A stretch of DNA of 64,000 nucleotides from Rostrohypoxylon terebratum (taxonomy: Eukaryota > Ascomycota > Sordariomycetes > Xylariales > Hypoxylaceae). Shown here in pieces: positions 1-10,484 of the stretch. Each line of letters starts with the position of its first letter. Position 1 is the first letter of the stretch. The position numbers and the translations under genes were made by a program. The notes under the pieces are model-generated. The model searched no databases, was not told the origin of the DNA, and was given only the letters and a program-made list of their open reading frames with translations. The stretch spans positions 124,001-188,000 of the forward strand of contig MU385902.1 in NCBI GenBank assembly GCA_022497145.1. The letters are read 5' to 3'.

Positions 1-18
1 AAGAGAGGAAAAACGTAC

Positions 19-1346
19 TTCTGCACCTGCTTTCCAACCTTCATAGCTTCGTATTCGACCTCCTCGCCCTCATCCCGTCCCAGATTGAAATTCTTCGCCC
101 GCAAGGCTTTCGCCTGGTCCGCTAGCGCCGTGATAGGCGCCAGGTCGTAGTCGCTGCTCAGATGCCAGAAAAAGGTACTGCTAATGCGCACCAACGGCCT
201 GTCGGGGAAGTTCTCGCGACGAGACGCGACGGTCTTCAAGGTCGCGTCGTTGACGACGACTTCGTGGTATCCGGCCTTCACGAGCCCGCCCGTCAGGTGC
301 TCCAGCTGCTTGCCGGCTTGCACGAGCAGGTAGCTGCCGCCACTGTGGCCGGAGGCGGGGCTAGGTCGCGGGATGCTGACGGCGATGCGGCGGCCCGTGT
401 TGCGCGCCCAGATGTGCAGACCCGGGTACCGCGACCGTCCGTGGATGGTGAGGAAGTTGAGATCCGTGTGGAAGCCCGCGAGGATGGTGTCTTTGGCGCC
501 GTATCTTTCGAGATCCGAAGCCGTCGGGGCGAGGAGGTGGGGGCTAACATCCGACGGGTGAGTCAGGGGCTTATTAGAGCCTGCGTGGATAAAAAAAAAA
601 GCATACGTCGACGAGATATGCGGGAAGACTTACCCGTATCTCCCGGCGTCGGTAAAGGTCGAGGAGGGAAGACCCATACCGACCGCGGCCATCTCTGCCA
701 ATCCCGAGACGCTGTTCGTTTGCGTGGTAGGTCAGCTACGTCACTTCGTCGCCGTCCACTCGCGGACCGCAGCGTGGAGCAGGCCGCAAACCACTTACGC
801 GCTCTTCATGCTCTTCCCCCACGTCTCCATGATCGGCGTCCACCTCTCCCTGATGCTCGCCGATTCGGGGATCACGTTGTCGGCGTTCAATCCCGGAAAC
901 TCCGTGGCGTAAGGCGCCGGCTCGCCCATCCTCCAGAAGAAGCGACACTTGGGATCCGGTTGGTGGCCGCTGATATCGAGCGGTCTCTCGGCGGGCGCCA
1001 ACCGCTCGATGACGCTCAGGCACGGCTCGTCGACCGCGCACTTGGGTTTCTCCGTGTTTTCCAAAGTGACGCCGACCTGATACCCGAGCTCGGGTCGCTC
1101 GTCGCGCCTCAGCGTCTCGTCCGGCTGCGCGAAGTAGTCTTCCAACAAGTCTAAGAACACCTCGTTGTCCGATTCGGATACCCGCGAGTCGTGAAGTACC
1201 AAGGCTCCGTACGTGATCAACGCACGAGCGGCTCGTGCGCTCTCCTCTTGGACGGCGGGACTGGAGAGGGGGTTATTAAGGTAGATGTCTAGATCGATGA
1301 CGGGGAGATCCATCGACGGTTCCTCTACTGCTACGAGCTCAGCCAT
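19..1346 (-). CDS. 2-oxoglutarate/Fe(II) dioxygenase, IPNS-like (3' end outside window)
   Basis: Exons read as 1346-799, 711-634 and 543-19; the first two are followed by canonical GTAAGT donors, and a GTACGT donor at 18 shows the gene continues past the left edge. The N-terminus (LPVIDLDIYL) is the usual DIOX_N start of isopenicillin N synthase-like enzymes. The third exon carries the iron ligands: the HTDLNFLTIH block (HxD), a distal His in AGYHEVVVND, and the RISS motif (RxS) that binds 2-oxoglutarate. The catalytic fold therefore looks intact. Members oxidise small molecules using Fe(II), O2 and 2-oxoglutarate; the substrate cannot be read from sequence. The ATG at 1346 is the first in frame. 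Likely cytosolic, with no targeting signal seen. Confidence 0.85.
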
Positions 1347-2194
1347 GGTAGTGTTCCGCGTTGTACGTCTTCGCTTTTACTTTTACAAGGATGTTGGTTA
1401 AAGGGGCATTGACTTCGATATTGAGTATCTCAGGGATAACGGATGATGTTGCTTTTAGGTTTTATATCACATGCACATGACAAAAGAGCATCAGCTGAGG
1501 TTAAATGTTCTTATCATTCGTTTGCACCTACCTGCGTAGCAAATGGATAGATCATGCGGACCAATTGGAGCGGACTGATTTGTTAAGTCCTGTGGAAATC
1601 GGCGGGTATAACCGGGTTTCGGTATTTCATTGAAAATGACAACCGTTAGTGTACGAAGGCTTTTGGCCCGAACCTTCGTATTCACGTCTTAAATTGAAGC
1701 TTAACCCGCATCCTCGTATTCAAGTTCATCACTTCTATCCTAAGTGCTTTTAGAACAACATCCTAATGTCCATACGTCAATGATACTCATAATCGGCCTC
1801 TATCTCAATATTTGCTCCTATATGCCGCCCACGTTGATGCGGACGGACACTCGAAGGGTTGTGGTCAATCTTTCCTCCATCGGTGCCAGCAATGAACCAG
1901 GTCCAATAGAAAGGAATAAAATGATCCATTCTCAACTTAGATACTATCTAAATAATCTTTTATATTTGTATTTCGTTGCACGCGGACATAGTTATGGGAA
2001 TTCATAGGTATTGTTATCACATAGATAAGTTTTTATTTACGTTTCTATTAATACCGAGTCATCTCATCAAATCATGTCACGTTAAAACATCTTAGCGAGA
2101 TGCTATCCCCAGAATCAATATCTTTGTCGCCGTAACTCTTTTGATGAGACCAATCTATTTACTTCTAAACGATTTTGTCTCCCTCCAATGTGTC
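1347..2194. other. Intergenic region, nothing recognised
   Basis: About 850 bp between the start of the dioxygenase gene and the 3' end of the next minus-strand gene. It is moderately AT-rich with only short unsupported open frames. It should contain the dioxygenase promoter, but no individual element stands out. Confidence 0.6.
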
Positions 2195-4153
2195 TCAGTA
2201 CTTCGTACGTTTAAATTGCTCTTGCTCAGGGGTTCGCATCTTCCCCGCTACCTTACGAGCTTCGGCATCGAACTCCGCCCAGACATTCTTACTCCAACTT
2301 TTGAGGCGCATCAGGTCCCCAGGAAGAGATTTGTGTGTCATGATCGAGGCAACGTGCTCGCAGCTCCTCACTGCGGCGTTAAAGAGGACTTTGTCCGCTA
2401 TGCCTAGGGCATGTGGAGTGATGGGGTTGAGGACGATGGCCTTGAGTCTCGTCGTTATGTCCGCGAGAGTGGGCGGCTGTTTAGGTTCATAGGCTGCCAG
2501 AGACTTGGACGCGCTGTCCTGCCAGAACTTATCCCATATCTCGTTTATAGCCAGCTCCGATCCTCGTTGTCTAATGGCCCGGGCTTCGATGAATACCGCC
2601 ACATAGGCCTTCATGTCATTCCAGGGATAGGGCTGGCGTGGCGGCGTCCTCAAGGACATTGGTCCGGTCTTCGTGTTCTCGTCCTTCATAGAGTCATCCA
2701 GGGGATGAGACCGCTGTTTCAACAAGCTCGCCGCGGCTTATTGCTCGACGTGGGGTACTCCGCTCGGCATGGTCCAGGGCGCTCCGGGGGCGCCTCGGTT
2801 CGTCGTCGTAACCGGGGTAGCACCGCGCTTGGTCGGTTTCGGAGGCGGGCTGATACCCTTTAGGGTTTTCGGGAACAGTTCGCGGCCTTTAGTGGCCGCG
2901 AAATTGGTCTTGATTTGTTCATCCACCCAGGCACCGCGCTTCAGCTTCCAAACTCGGACAAAGTCCAAGACGGGTATCATTTTCCCGATCTCGGCCATCT
3001 TCAGTGTTCAACACTGCAGCACAAAGAAAGCCTCCGTGCCGTACGACGCGGTGATCTCTGGGTCCTGCGTCGAGCTCAAGGGCCAGGTCTGGATAACGTT
3101 GTGGCTCTGTCTTGTGGACTTGGCCTCCACGTGTATCCTGATGTTGAGCCATTGCTCAAGCTTGTCCTTGACTGGCAGGATGTGCTTGTAAGGGTCCATG
3201 CTATCGGGCAATACAATATCACCCGGACCTGCTCCTGTAAAGTATGGAAGGTCTTTGTTGTCCTTGTCCTTCCACGCTCGGAAGTGACATTTCTGCGGTT
3301 TGGGGGGTGCGGCTGCGGGCGCCGGTGCGGGTCTAGGAGCGCCGCCTATCCCGGGAAGTGACGCAACCCGCGGAGGTTGGTTCGTCATCTTGTCGTGGAC
3401 GCTCGTGGGCGGAAGCGCCGGCATCTCCTCGTCGGCCCAGTCGAATTCGTCTGGCTGCTGTAATGACAAGCTCACCATTTCCTTCATCAACTGTGCCATC
3501 TGCTTGCTCCATTCCGTCGACTTTGCCGATTCTTGTGTCGACAACTCCAACATCTTCTGCCGCAACTGTCCGATCTGCTTGCCGCTGTCGGCCGATGTCG
3601 TCGTCGGCATCTGCTGGACTTTATCGACGGCCTTGTGGCCCTTTTCGTTCTTCTTTTCGATCGCTGTGTTAGCGTCGTCTCTAACCTTTCCACCCACATT
3701 TTTCTTTCCCTTCTCCTCGTTACCCTTCTCGTTCTCTTTCTTGGTAAACACCTCTTTTCCCTTCCCCTTGTCATCGGCCTTGACCGTGGCTCGTATTTGG
3801 GCACTATTGCCTGGACCGCGACGGATGGCTTTGGCTCATCCTTTTTAGGCGGGTCCGGAATCTCGTTACGGTCTATCATCTGTATAGCCAGATCTAGATC
3901 ATCGAAGGCCTTTTGTAACGCAGCCCTGATGATGACGCCGTTCATTTTCTCAGCCTCGCGGATTGGATCCGGGCGGGGAAACGGTCGGGGTTTGCCGGCT
4001 GTCGGGGTTGGGAAAAGTCAGTGTCTGATCACGTCTCTAATAACAGTCACCGATGCTTGGACATTGAATGCTTACGAAAACAAGTATCCCCACGTGGCAG
4101 CCTATGCGATACTGGCATCCACCGACTGTTAACTTACGAGGAGGAACCCTCAT
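2195..4153 (-). CDS. Unknown accessory protein with two in-frame stop codons (decaying or misread gene)
   Basis: I do not recognise the family. Best model: ATG at 4153, exons 4153-4138, 3998-3870 and 3810-2195, introns starting GTAAGT and GTAACG; the exons sum to 587 codons. The N-terminus is Pro-rich, then a Lys/Glu-rich charged stretch, a predicted amphipathic helix, a Pro/Ala linker and a C-terminal globular-looking part containing HFRAWKDKDNKDLPYF. Two stops interrupt the long exon: TGA at 3010-3008 and TAA at 2740-2738. Reading frame and protein-like composition continue smoothly across both. Each is one C-to-T change from a sense codon (CGA, CAA). The TAA could instead lie in a 45-nt phase-0 intron (GTACCC to AACAG); no equally good intron removes the TGA. 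Neighbours are other unrecognised coiled-coil genes. Confidence 0.55.
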
Positions 4154-4368
4154 CTCCTTTTAGATCCCATCCGTAAACGCATACTCAAAAATGTGGTCTT
4201 TGGTGAGGTCTTTCACCTCCTTCATTATGGTCCTTACGACTCCTTCAAACGAAAAAGTGCCGCCGTAAGACATCTCTGCTCGTTATCTCAGGATTTCTTG
4301 CTGTTGGCGACTTGTGATGTCTTATTCAAAATCCAAGTCTTTACCACATTCGCATCTTTAATCAATTC

Positions 4369-5028
4369 CTACAGCTTTAAATCTTCGTTGGTCTTCTCGA
4401 CGAGATTGTCTGTCTTCTTGTCAATGTCACTTGCCTTTTTGGACACCTCGTCCGTCTTGTTGAGGACCTCGGCCGTCTTCTTCAAGACTTGATCTGTCTT
4501 CTCATAGACTTCGTCGATCCTGTCTGACGAAGACGACATAACCTTGGCGTGGATCTGCTCCACCTGGTTGTGGATATCGTTGAGTTTCTCCTCCTGAGAA
4601 CCCCCGGAGGTTTTGGATATCTTCTCGTGGATCTTGCAGATCTTCGGCAGGCTTGAGTTTTCCGACAAGCTATAACTCCCAAAGATGATAGCGTCGTGGA
4701 GGTCCTTAGTCATATCCTTGATCCCTTCTTGAACGGAGCTCTTGATACGGAGCTTTTTAACCTCCTCGAATACTTGGTTCAAGGTCTTCTGCTCCTCGAG
4801 CTCCGCGCACAGCGAAGTGAACCGGTCAAGGACTCCAGATAGTCCTTTGACCTCATTCTCTAGCCTCTTAGACAGCGTCTTGAGGCTTTTCTCGTTCGTC
4901 CCATCACACGGCTCGAATTGGGCGGCCAATTGGGCCACCCGCTCGCCGGCTATCATCGCGTTGTCTAAGATCTGTCGGGCCTTGGCCACCCTCAACCCGA
5001 AGGCCTCGTCTTCGAACGCGACGTCCAT
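4369..5028 (-). CDS. Unknown coiled-coil protein, possibly cut short by a stop
   Basis: The ATG at 5028 opens a 219-codon intronless frame. The sequence is helical, with a run of Lys-Thr-Asp heptad-like repeats near the C-terminus (EKTDQVLKKTAEVLNKTDEV), indicating a coiled coil. No catalytic motif is visible and I do not recognise a family. The frame ends at TAG (4371-4369), but protein-like sequence continues in the same frame for 26 more codons, starting ELIKDANVV, to a TGA at 4290-4288. CAG-to-TAG would explain the first stop. It is head-to-head with the coiled-coil gene starting near 5510, sharing a 480-bp promoter region. Confidence 0.6.
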   Translation of the reverse strand: MDVAFEDEAFGLRVAKARQILDNAMIAGERVAQLAAQFEPCDGTNEKSLKTLSKRLENEVKGLSGVLDRFTSLCAELEEQKTLNQVFEEVKKLRIKSSVQEGIKDMTKDLHDAIIFGSYSLSENSSLPKICKIHEKISKTSGGSQEEKLNDIHNQVEQIHAKVMSSSSDRIDEVYEKTDQVLKKTAEVLNKTDEVSKKASDIDKKTDNLVEKTNEDLKL

Positions 5029-5509
5029 CGTTCTCGGCGTCGCGTTCTCGTATATAACGTTATATACACTAGCGTTCTAGTTCTAGTAGCTATATCGTCG
5101 CGCGCGTCTCGAGTTTGACGTCCGTCGTGGCATTTCTCGTTGTTGAAAGGACATTGTTCAGGGCAAGAAAGAGAAGATCCCACCACCTATTTAAGAATGA
5201 CGACCCTCTTATCAGTCGTATCTACGTTGGGTAGTCGCATCGGGAGTCAGGGGAAGTTGCGCAAGTTTTTGCTTCGAGAGGGAAGTAACCCCAACTCCAA
5301 CCCCTAATTCGGGCTTGATCTCCCGCTAGAAAGCGCCAAGAGCAACGGGAGGGATAAAGCTAAATGAGCGTTTGATAGGTAGTCAGATTAGGGGTTAGCG
5401 GAAGTTGCGCAAGTTTTCAATGCTTTGAGAAGGAGGTACCCCCAACCCTAACTCCAAATCTCTCTTGAACTCTAGGTGGAAGGTAGGAGGTAGGAATGTC
5501 AATTAATTA
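5029..5509. promoter_or_regulatory. Divergent promoter region between two coiled-coil genes
   Basis: This 480-bp gap separates the 5' ends of two divergently transcribed genes. It contains two imperfect direct copies of a roughly 100-bp element (about 5229-5335 and 5376-5485). The shared core includes GAAGTTGCGCAAGTTTT followed by CCCCAAC/CCAAC-rich sequence. The arrangement suggests a shared control region; function is inferred only from position. Confidence 0.45.
5229..5485. repeat. Imperfect tandem duplication of a ~100-bp element
   Basis: Copies at about 5229-5335 and 5376-5485 share the start GTAGTC, the core GGAAGTTGCGCAAGTTTT, a GAGA-GGA segment, and an AACCCCAACTCC-like stretch. They diverge in the spacers. 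Confidence 0.6.
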
Positions 5510-8231
5510 ATGGAAAAGATTGTCTCGGACCTTTGTGAGGGATCCGAAAACTAAACTTGCAAAGTTTCCATCTCAATCATCCAAGGCTCATCTCCACCAA
5601 ACCGCGCGTCCGCACCAATTCTTTTTTTCTTTTTTTCGCACGTACGATATAACAAACCGCGAAGATTTCTTTAGGACCGCTAACGGCACAGAGAGTGAAG
5701 GTGAGGGACAAGTTGGGGAAGTTGAGTAGGGACATAACGGAATTGCTAGACGAGGCGAACAAGTCGCCGCTGACCGTTGGTTTTTGGACGATGGAGCTCG
5801 AATTGGTCAAGTCGATGAGCTCCTACCTAGAAGAGCTGGATCACCAAGACGAACGGATGACACAAAAGAAGAACGAGCTAGAGTTAGGCTTGGGTAGGGT
5901 CCGAAAGTATGCGGAAGACGCTCATCGAATCAGAGCTAAGTTAGAAAAGATGGCCAAGAGGAGGAGCCTTCCGGAAAGTATGTACCCGGACGGAGTTGTT
6001 GACATGCTGATCCGCGCGAACATAGCCGTGTTCAAGAACGCGGATAACATAAGGAAGATCAGCCCCGAAGTCCAGGAGAAGCTCTATAATAGAGAACTCG
6101 AAATATACAAGAAGCACGTGGAGGGCCAAACCCCGAACAACCCACAGTCGGGTCAAACCAAGCCGGAGATTCGTCCCAACCGGTAGTCGTGCCCGACTCT
6201 CGACCGGCGGCGACGGAGCTCAGCAATCACACCTCACTCCTCCGGGTCCTGAGTGAGGAATTGTCGATTTGCAAGGCGTCCAAAGAGAATTTAGACACTC
6301 AGGTCGCCAACCTGAAGGAACTGAATAAGGAGAGCGACGAAAAATGGAAAAGTCGCGAGGCGGAACTCCAAGCCGAGATCAAACGAGAAAAGAAGATGAC
6401 AGATGATTTCAGCATGCAGGCTAGCAATCTCAGAGCCGAGAAGGCGGAGCTCGATACCACATCAAAAGAAATGCGCGGCGAAATAGATCAGCTGAAGTTA
6501 ACCGTAAATACGTTGAAAGAGAAAGAGCAACAACAATCGAATGAAACGCGCGATTTAGGTAAGGAGAAGGAACTAACTGATAGAAGACTCGCAGAGCTTC
6601 AAAGCAAGCACGAAGAGCTAGTCAAATCGAATAAAGAACTAGACGAGAAGTTCCATGAGTTGTCGAAGGATGCGAAAGTGTTCGAAGAAACAACCCAACG
6701 ACTTGCCATGCAGTTGGACAGAGAGCGAGCCGCCATGGTCGAAAAGGAGAGAGACGATGTAGCAGCAGCTCTCCGAGAGGCTACGGGGACGATTAACAAG
6801 CTAAACGCAAAGAAGACGGCCGTGGAAACGAGGATGCAAGAGAAGCAAGACGCCAACAAGACCTTGTTGGAAAAAGAAACCATCTTATCCTCGGAAATCG
6901 ACAGACTTCGCGAAGAAGTCACTCGGTTAAAGATAACTATAGCGTCTCACGAAGAGAGGCAAAAGAACCACGACCAGCTGCAGAAAGACCTGCAGGAATG
7001 TCGCTCCAAGGTCGAAAGCGTTGCCCTGGAAAACGCGAATCTCAGGTCCTGTAACAACCAGCTGGATGCCGAGGTCAAAAGAATCTCGCAGGAGAAGGAA
7101 AGAGAGGCGTCGTCGGCGAAACAAGAAAAGGAGGGCTTACAAACCCAGATAGCGGAACTCGAGAAGGCACAAAAGCAGAAGGAAGACGAAAGTTCGAAGC
7201 GAGAGAAAGATCTGCAACTACAGGTCAATGAACTTAACGCCAAGCTCGAGACCGAGACCGCTGATCTCAACAACAAGCACCAGATGCACACTAACGACCT
7301 CGCCAAGAGGCTGGAGGCGGAATCTGCCACGGTCAGGGAGATGTGGGCGAATATCGGGAGATTTTTCGACCTCTCTCACAGCGCCTTGTTCAAGGCCACG
7401 TACCCCGACCTCTTCGAGGATCTGACGTGCGACGACGAAATGCCGATGGCTCCCGAAGCCTACGATCGCCGTCTTGGCTGGACCGTCGAGACGCCGTGGG
7501 ACGACGCGATCGCGCCAGACCAAGACGCCATACACGCCATACGAACGAACGCGAGAGAGCGCGTGATGCACCTGGCTTCGAAGCTGTGCGATAGCGAGCG
7601 AGATACGCGCTACCCTCCGATCGTGTTCGACCTCATCCGCCTCGTGACGGTCGACTTCGCGACGACGCCCGCCGCGTTCGTATACCGAGCCGTGGCACAC
7701 CTGGCCAAGGCCTTCGAGGCGAGCCAGAAGTCCAAGAGGCTGAGCGATAGGTACCTCGCCCACGTGGCGTTCGGCGAGCTGGTCAAGATCGCCAGGAAGA
7801 CGTACGGCGACGAGGGAGTCGAGGCCCTCGGCGTTTTCAGGATGGGCCCGGACGGCGAAGAGTCGGCCCAGGTGATGCTGGGACTGCACAAGATACTCGC
7901 CGCGAGCGAGGAAGGGGGCCGTCCCCGAGACGTATTTTCGAGCGCTGCGCGAGACGAGGCGCGAGAACAGGACGGATGCCGGCACTGTATGATCGATAAC
8001 ATCGGTCTGATAGCCGACTCGGAGTGGGAGCATTTCCTGCTCCTGGATCTGGAGCGCAAGGTGATCCGTCGAATACGGAAGACGTGGGCGAAAGACTCGA
8101 TCGAGATCGATTGGCCTATAGTGGATCTACGAATCGAGTCGCCGTCGAAGCGGTGGGACGACGTCATCTTCCACAACGCCCCTACCAGTGTACTAGTATG
8201 GTGGGATATGTGGGTTTTTGTAGGGGAATAG
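5510..8231 (+). CDS. Large coiled-coil protein with an unrecognised C-terminal domain
   Basis: Proposed exons are 5510-5534, 5696-6182 and 6224-8231 (840 codons including stop). The body frames 5653-6186 and 6189-8231 are certain. The tiny first exon (GTGAGG donor) and the 41-nt second intron (GTAGTC to CTCAG) are inferred to join them, because neither body frame has an ATG at its start and they differ by one frame. Order: a helical N-terminal part of about 160 residues (DKLGKLSRDITELLDEAN), about 400 residues of highly charged continuous coiled coil (repeated E/K/Q heptads), then a compact domain of about 290 residues beginning near WANIGRFFDLSHSALFK. I know no family for that domain. It resembles nothing catalytic but looks folded, with regular Trp, Leu and Arg spacing. 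Confidence 0.65.
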
Positions 8232-9026
8232 GGGAATAGGTGCGTGTGTGGAAAATGAATGAATCCATAGTAGATGGATCGACATTAGTCGGCGTGCCTT
8301 TCTAGATGCGACGTCGTAGAAGATCGTATCCATAGCAATTTATGTTACGAGTGGCCTACATATCGAATTGAGTGATTTATTTGGTGACTTGTAACTTTAT
8401 ATTCCATATTCTATGTCTATGTCTATGTCCCATGTTCGTGATTGTAACATATCCATGATGTAATCCTCCAGCCTCCCTCGCAATACAATAGCGATAGTTG
8501 ACGTCTTTGTGCTATGGCCGAGCCATCTTACAAGTCGTTTCAGCTACCTACTAAAGACACTGACGCTGGAAGATAGGAATTTAATGGCGTGAATATATAT
8601 ATGACATACTATGCAAATGCTTGACCACTACTCCGGAACTTGAAGCCACTAGCGAAAAGCGACGCCTCTAAATATCTGAACATACCTAGTATTGAAGACG
8701 AGAATCTTCACGTCGCATCGTTCACGAAAGCATTTAGTTACTCTTGACCCGATTGATACCACCTGTTCGGAAATTGAATGGTCATATCTAGGTATATGTA
8801 GGTCCTACCTACCTACCTAGCCAGGGTCCTTATCGCTAGTGCTACATAGTTGTGGAGAAGATGGGCTTTCTAAGCTTGGCACGAGCGAGTGCACGATATC
8901 GCGTCCTCTCTAGAAGAAGATGATTAGGACTCGAGGGAAATTTGAGATGACCACCTAGCAAATACTATAAATTATTGATCGCTAAGTTTTACAAGTTGGA
9001 GCATCGGGTGATTTAGAATCAACCCA
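8232..9026. other. Intergenic region between convergent genes
   Basis: About 800 bp between two convergent 3' ends. It includes a TACCTACCTACCTAG cluster near 8805-8820 and a TATATATATA run near 8592. No gene is supported. Confidence 0.5.
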
Positions 9027-10484
9027 TCACTGTTCTTGCATGCGTCCCTCTTTACCATCATCTTCATCATCTTCATCATCGTCAAAGTATTCGAACAAGT
9101 CTAGTACCGCCTTTACATCCTCATTAGCCTCGTCAAGTAACTTAATGTACTCGTTATTTAGGCGTATCTGCTCCTCCACGGTATTCTTGTCGAATTCGAC
9201 GTTCTGCTGCACTGAATTGTTGGGCAACATGGCCAATAGATCGTGTCTGGTTTTCTCAACTTTGTCCTCCGCCTGAGATGTATCGGTCACTATCTTTGAC
9301 ACTCGTTCAAGCATGCTGAGCGATTTATCAAGCTCCTCGTTCATGTTATTCTTTTCCGCCATCGCTTCGAGCGTCTCGAAAGCCCGATCGTTAGGCTCAT
9401 TGGCCGACTTCTCTATCGCGGTGTCAGGAGCCATGCAGTTAAAGCCCCAAGCCTCAACCTCATTCCGTCCGAGGATGGTTACGAGTATCTGGGATATGGG
9501 AAGCTGCTCAGGCTCCCATGTCCGCACTCCAGCCACGACGACGACATCGGGCGACTGGCCCATGGCCTTGATGCAGCTCATTGTCAGCCACCAACAGTGA
9601 TTTGAATTTGCGAATTTCCTATTCGGCAAGTGATTTGCCGAGCACTCTTTCATCGACCTCGTAGCGGAACCGACGTAGTTGATCGTCTGGACGAGGGGTC
9701 GATCCTTATCCTCGGCTCTCTCGTAGAACTCTCGGTAGATTCGAGAGAGATGCCTCATGTCCGACTCTCGAGCTTCGTCTTGGACAAATGCCAGCTTTCC
9801 GCAATCGTGATCGAAGTCGGCATAGTACTCATCAATGCGGCACGCTCCGCGTATCTTGTCTCTGGTCTGCTGGGGGAGCAGACTTACGTCGGGATTCGTC
9901 TTGAGCGCTGAGTAGGCGTCGAGGTAATCATCGATCATCTGCGATAGGGTCAAGTATTGCTTGCCGCTGAGACATCTGCCGCGATGTCCCATGAGGCCCA
10001 TAGTCATGACGTACGTACCTGGTTGGTCTAGCACATCATCGTGCTCGTGTCTCAGGGCGAAGGGATCGTCGCCTGGCAGCTTTGCCTGCCAACCTACCGT
10101 CCCCATGACGATGCTTCTGAGCAGCTCTCTTGGGATGCTATGCAACAGAGCTCTCATATCGTCCTTGCCCTTCAGTATATTTTTCATCGTGTCAATGTCC
10201 CAATATTTTTGGGAGCACCCGTCCTTTAGGCTGTTTTCGGCCTTTTTCTCTAGATACAAGGCTAGAGAGACCAACGCTTCCTTGTTCTCCAGCAGCTTTA
10301 GCATATCGCGCTGGTTCTCGTTAATCCACGGCACGTCGCGCGTGGGTAGGAAGCCTGGCGCTTTCGGCACGTCGACGTCGTCGGGGGTACTAGATAAGTT
10401 AATTCGCAATAGTGGCGGTCGCTCTCTGTCGGGCGACGAGGCTCCCTCATCGATAGACGATGCATCGTTCTCGGGCAACGACAT
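9027..10484 (-). CDS. Unknown accessory protein with acidic coiled-coil tail
   Basis: Intronless 485-residue frame from the ATG at 10484. The first 50 residues are disordered (Ser/Pro/Asp-rich). A central folded part follows, about residues 55-340. It includes GTYVMTMGLMGHRGRCLSG near residue 155 and TINYVGSATRS near residue 270. These two segments loosely recall the GIY and YIG strands of GIY-YIG nucleases, but the expected Arg/Glu/Asn pattern is not clear, so that is only a suggestion. The last 120 residues are helical and end in a Glu/Asp run (FDDDEDDEDD). I do not recognise the family. It lies in the same block as the VWA and AAA+ genes and on the same strand as the VWA gene. Confidence 0.65.
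   Translation of the reverse strand: MSLPENDASSIDEGASSPDRERPPLLRINLSSTPDDVDVPKAPGFLPTRDVPWINENQRDMLKLLENKEALVSLALYLEKKAENSLKDGCSQKYWDIDTMKNILKGKDDMRALLHSIPRELLRSIVMGTVGWQAKLPGDDPFALRHEHDDVLDQPGTYVMTMGLMGHRGRCLSGKQYLTLSQMIDDYLDAYSALKTNPDVSLLPQQTRDKIRGACRIDEYYADFDHDCGKLAFVQDEARESDMRHLSRIYREFYERAEDKDRPLVQTINYVGSATRSMKECSANHLPNRKFANSNHCWWLTMSCIKAMGQSPDVVVVAGVRTWEPEQLPISQILVTILGRNEVEAWGFNCMAPDTAIEKSANEPNDRAFETLEAMAEKNNMNEELDKSLSMLERVSKIVTDTSQAEDKVEKTRHDLLAMLPNNSVQQNVEFDKNTVEEQIRLNNEYIKLLDEANEDVKAVLDLFEYFDDDEDDEDDGKEGRMQEQ

Noticed and set aside
162..1154. Long plus-strand open frame over the first dioxygenase gene
   Set aside because: It is antisense to exons carrying the HxD and RxS motifs and has Arg/Ala-rich shadow composition.
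1744..2007. Small intergenic plus-strand ORF (87 codons)
   Set aside because: AT-rich, no splice partners, no protein-like pattern.
7218..8033. 271-codon minus-strand frame inside the coiled-coil gene
   Set aside because: Antisense shadow of a GC-rich coding exon; no motifs, and the plus-strand protein is far more natural.
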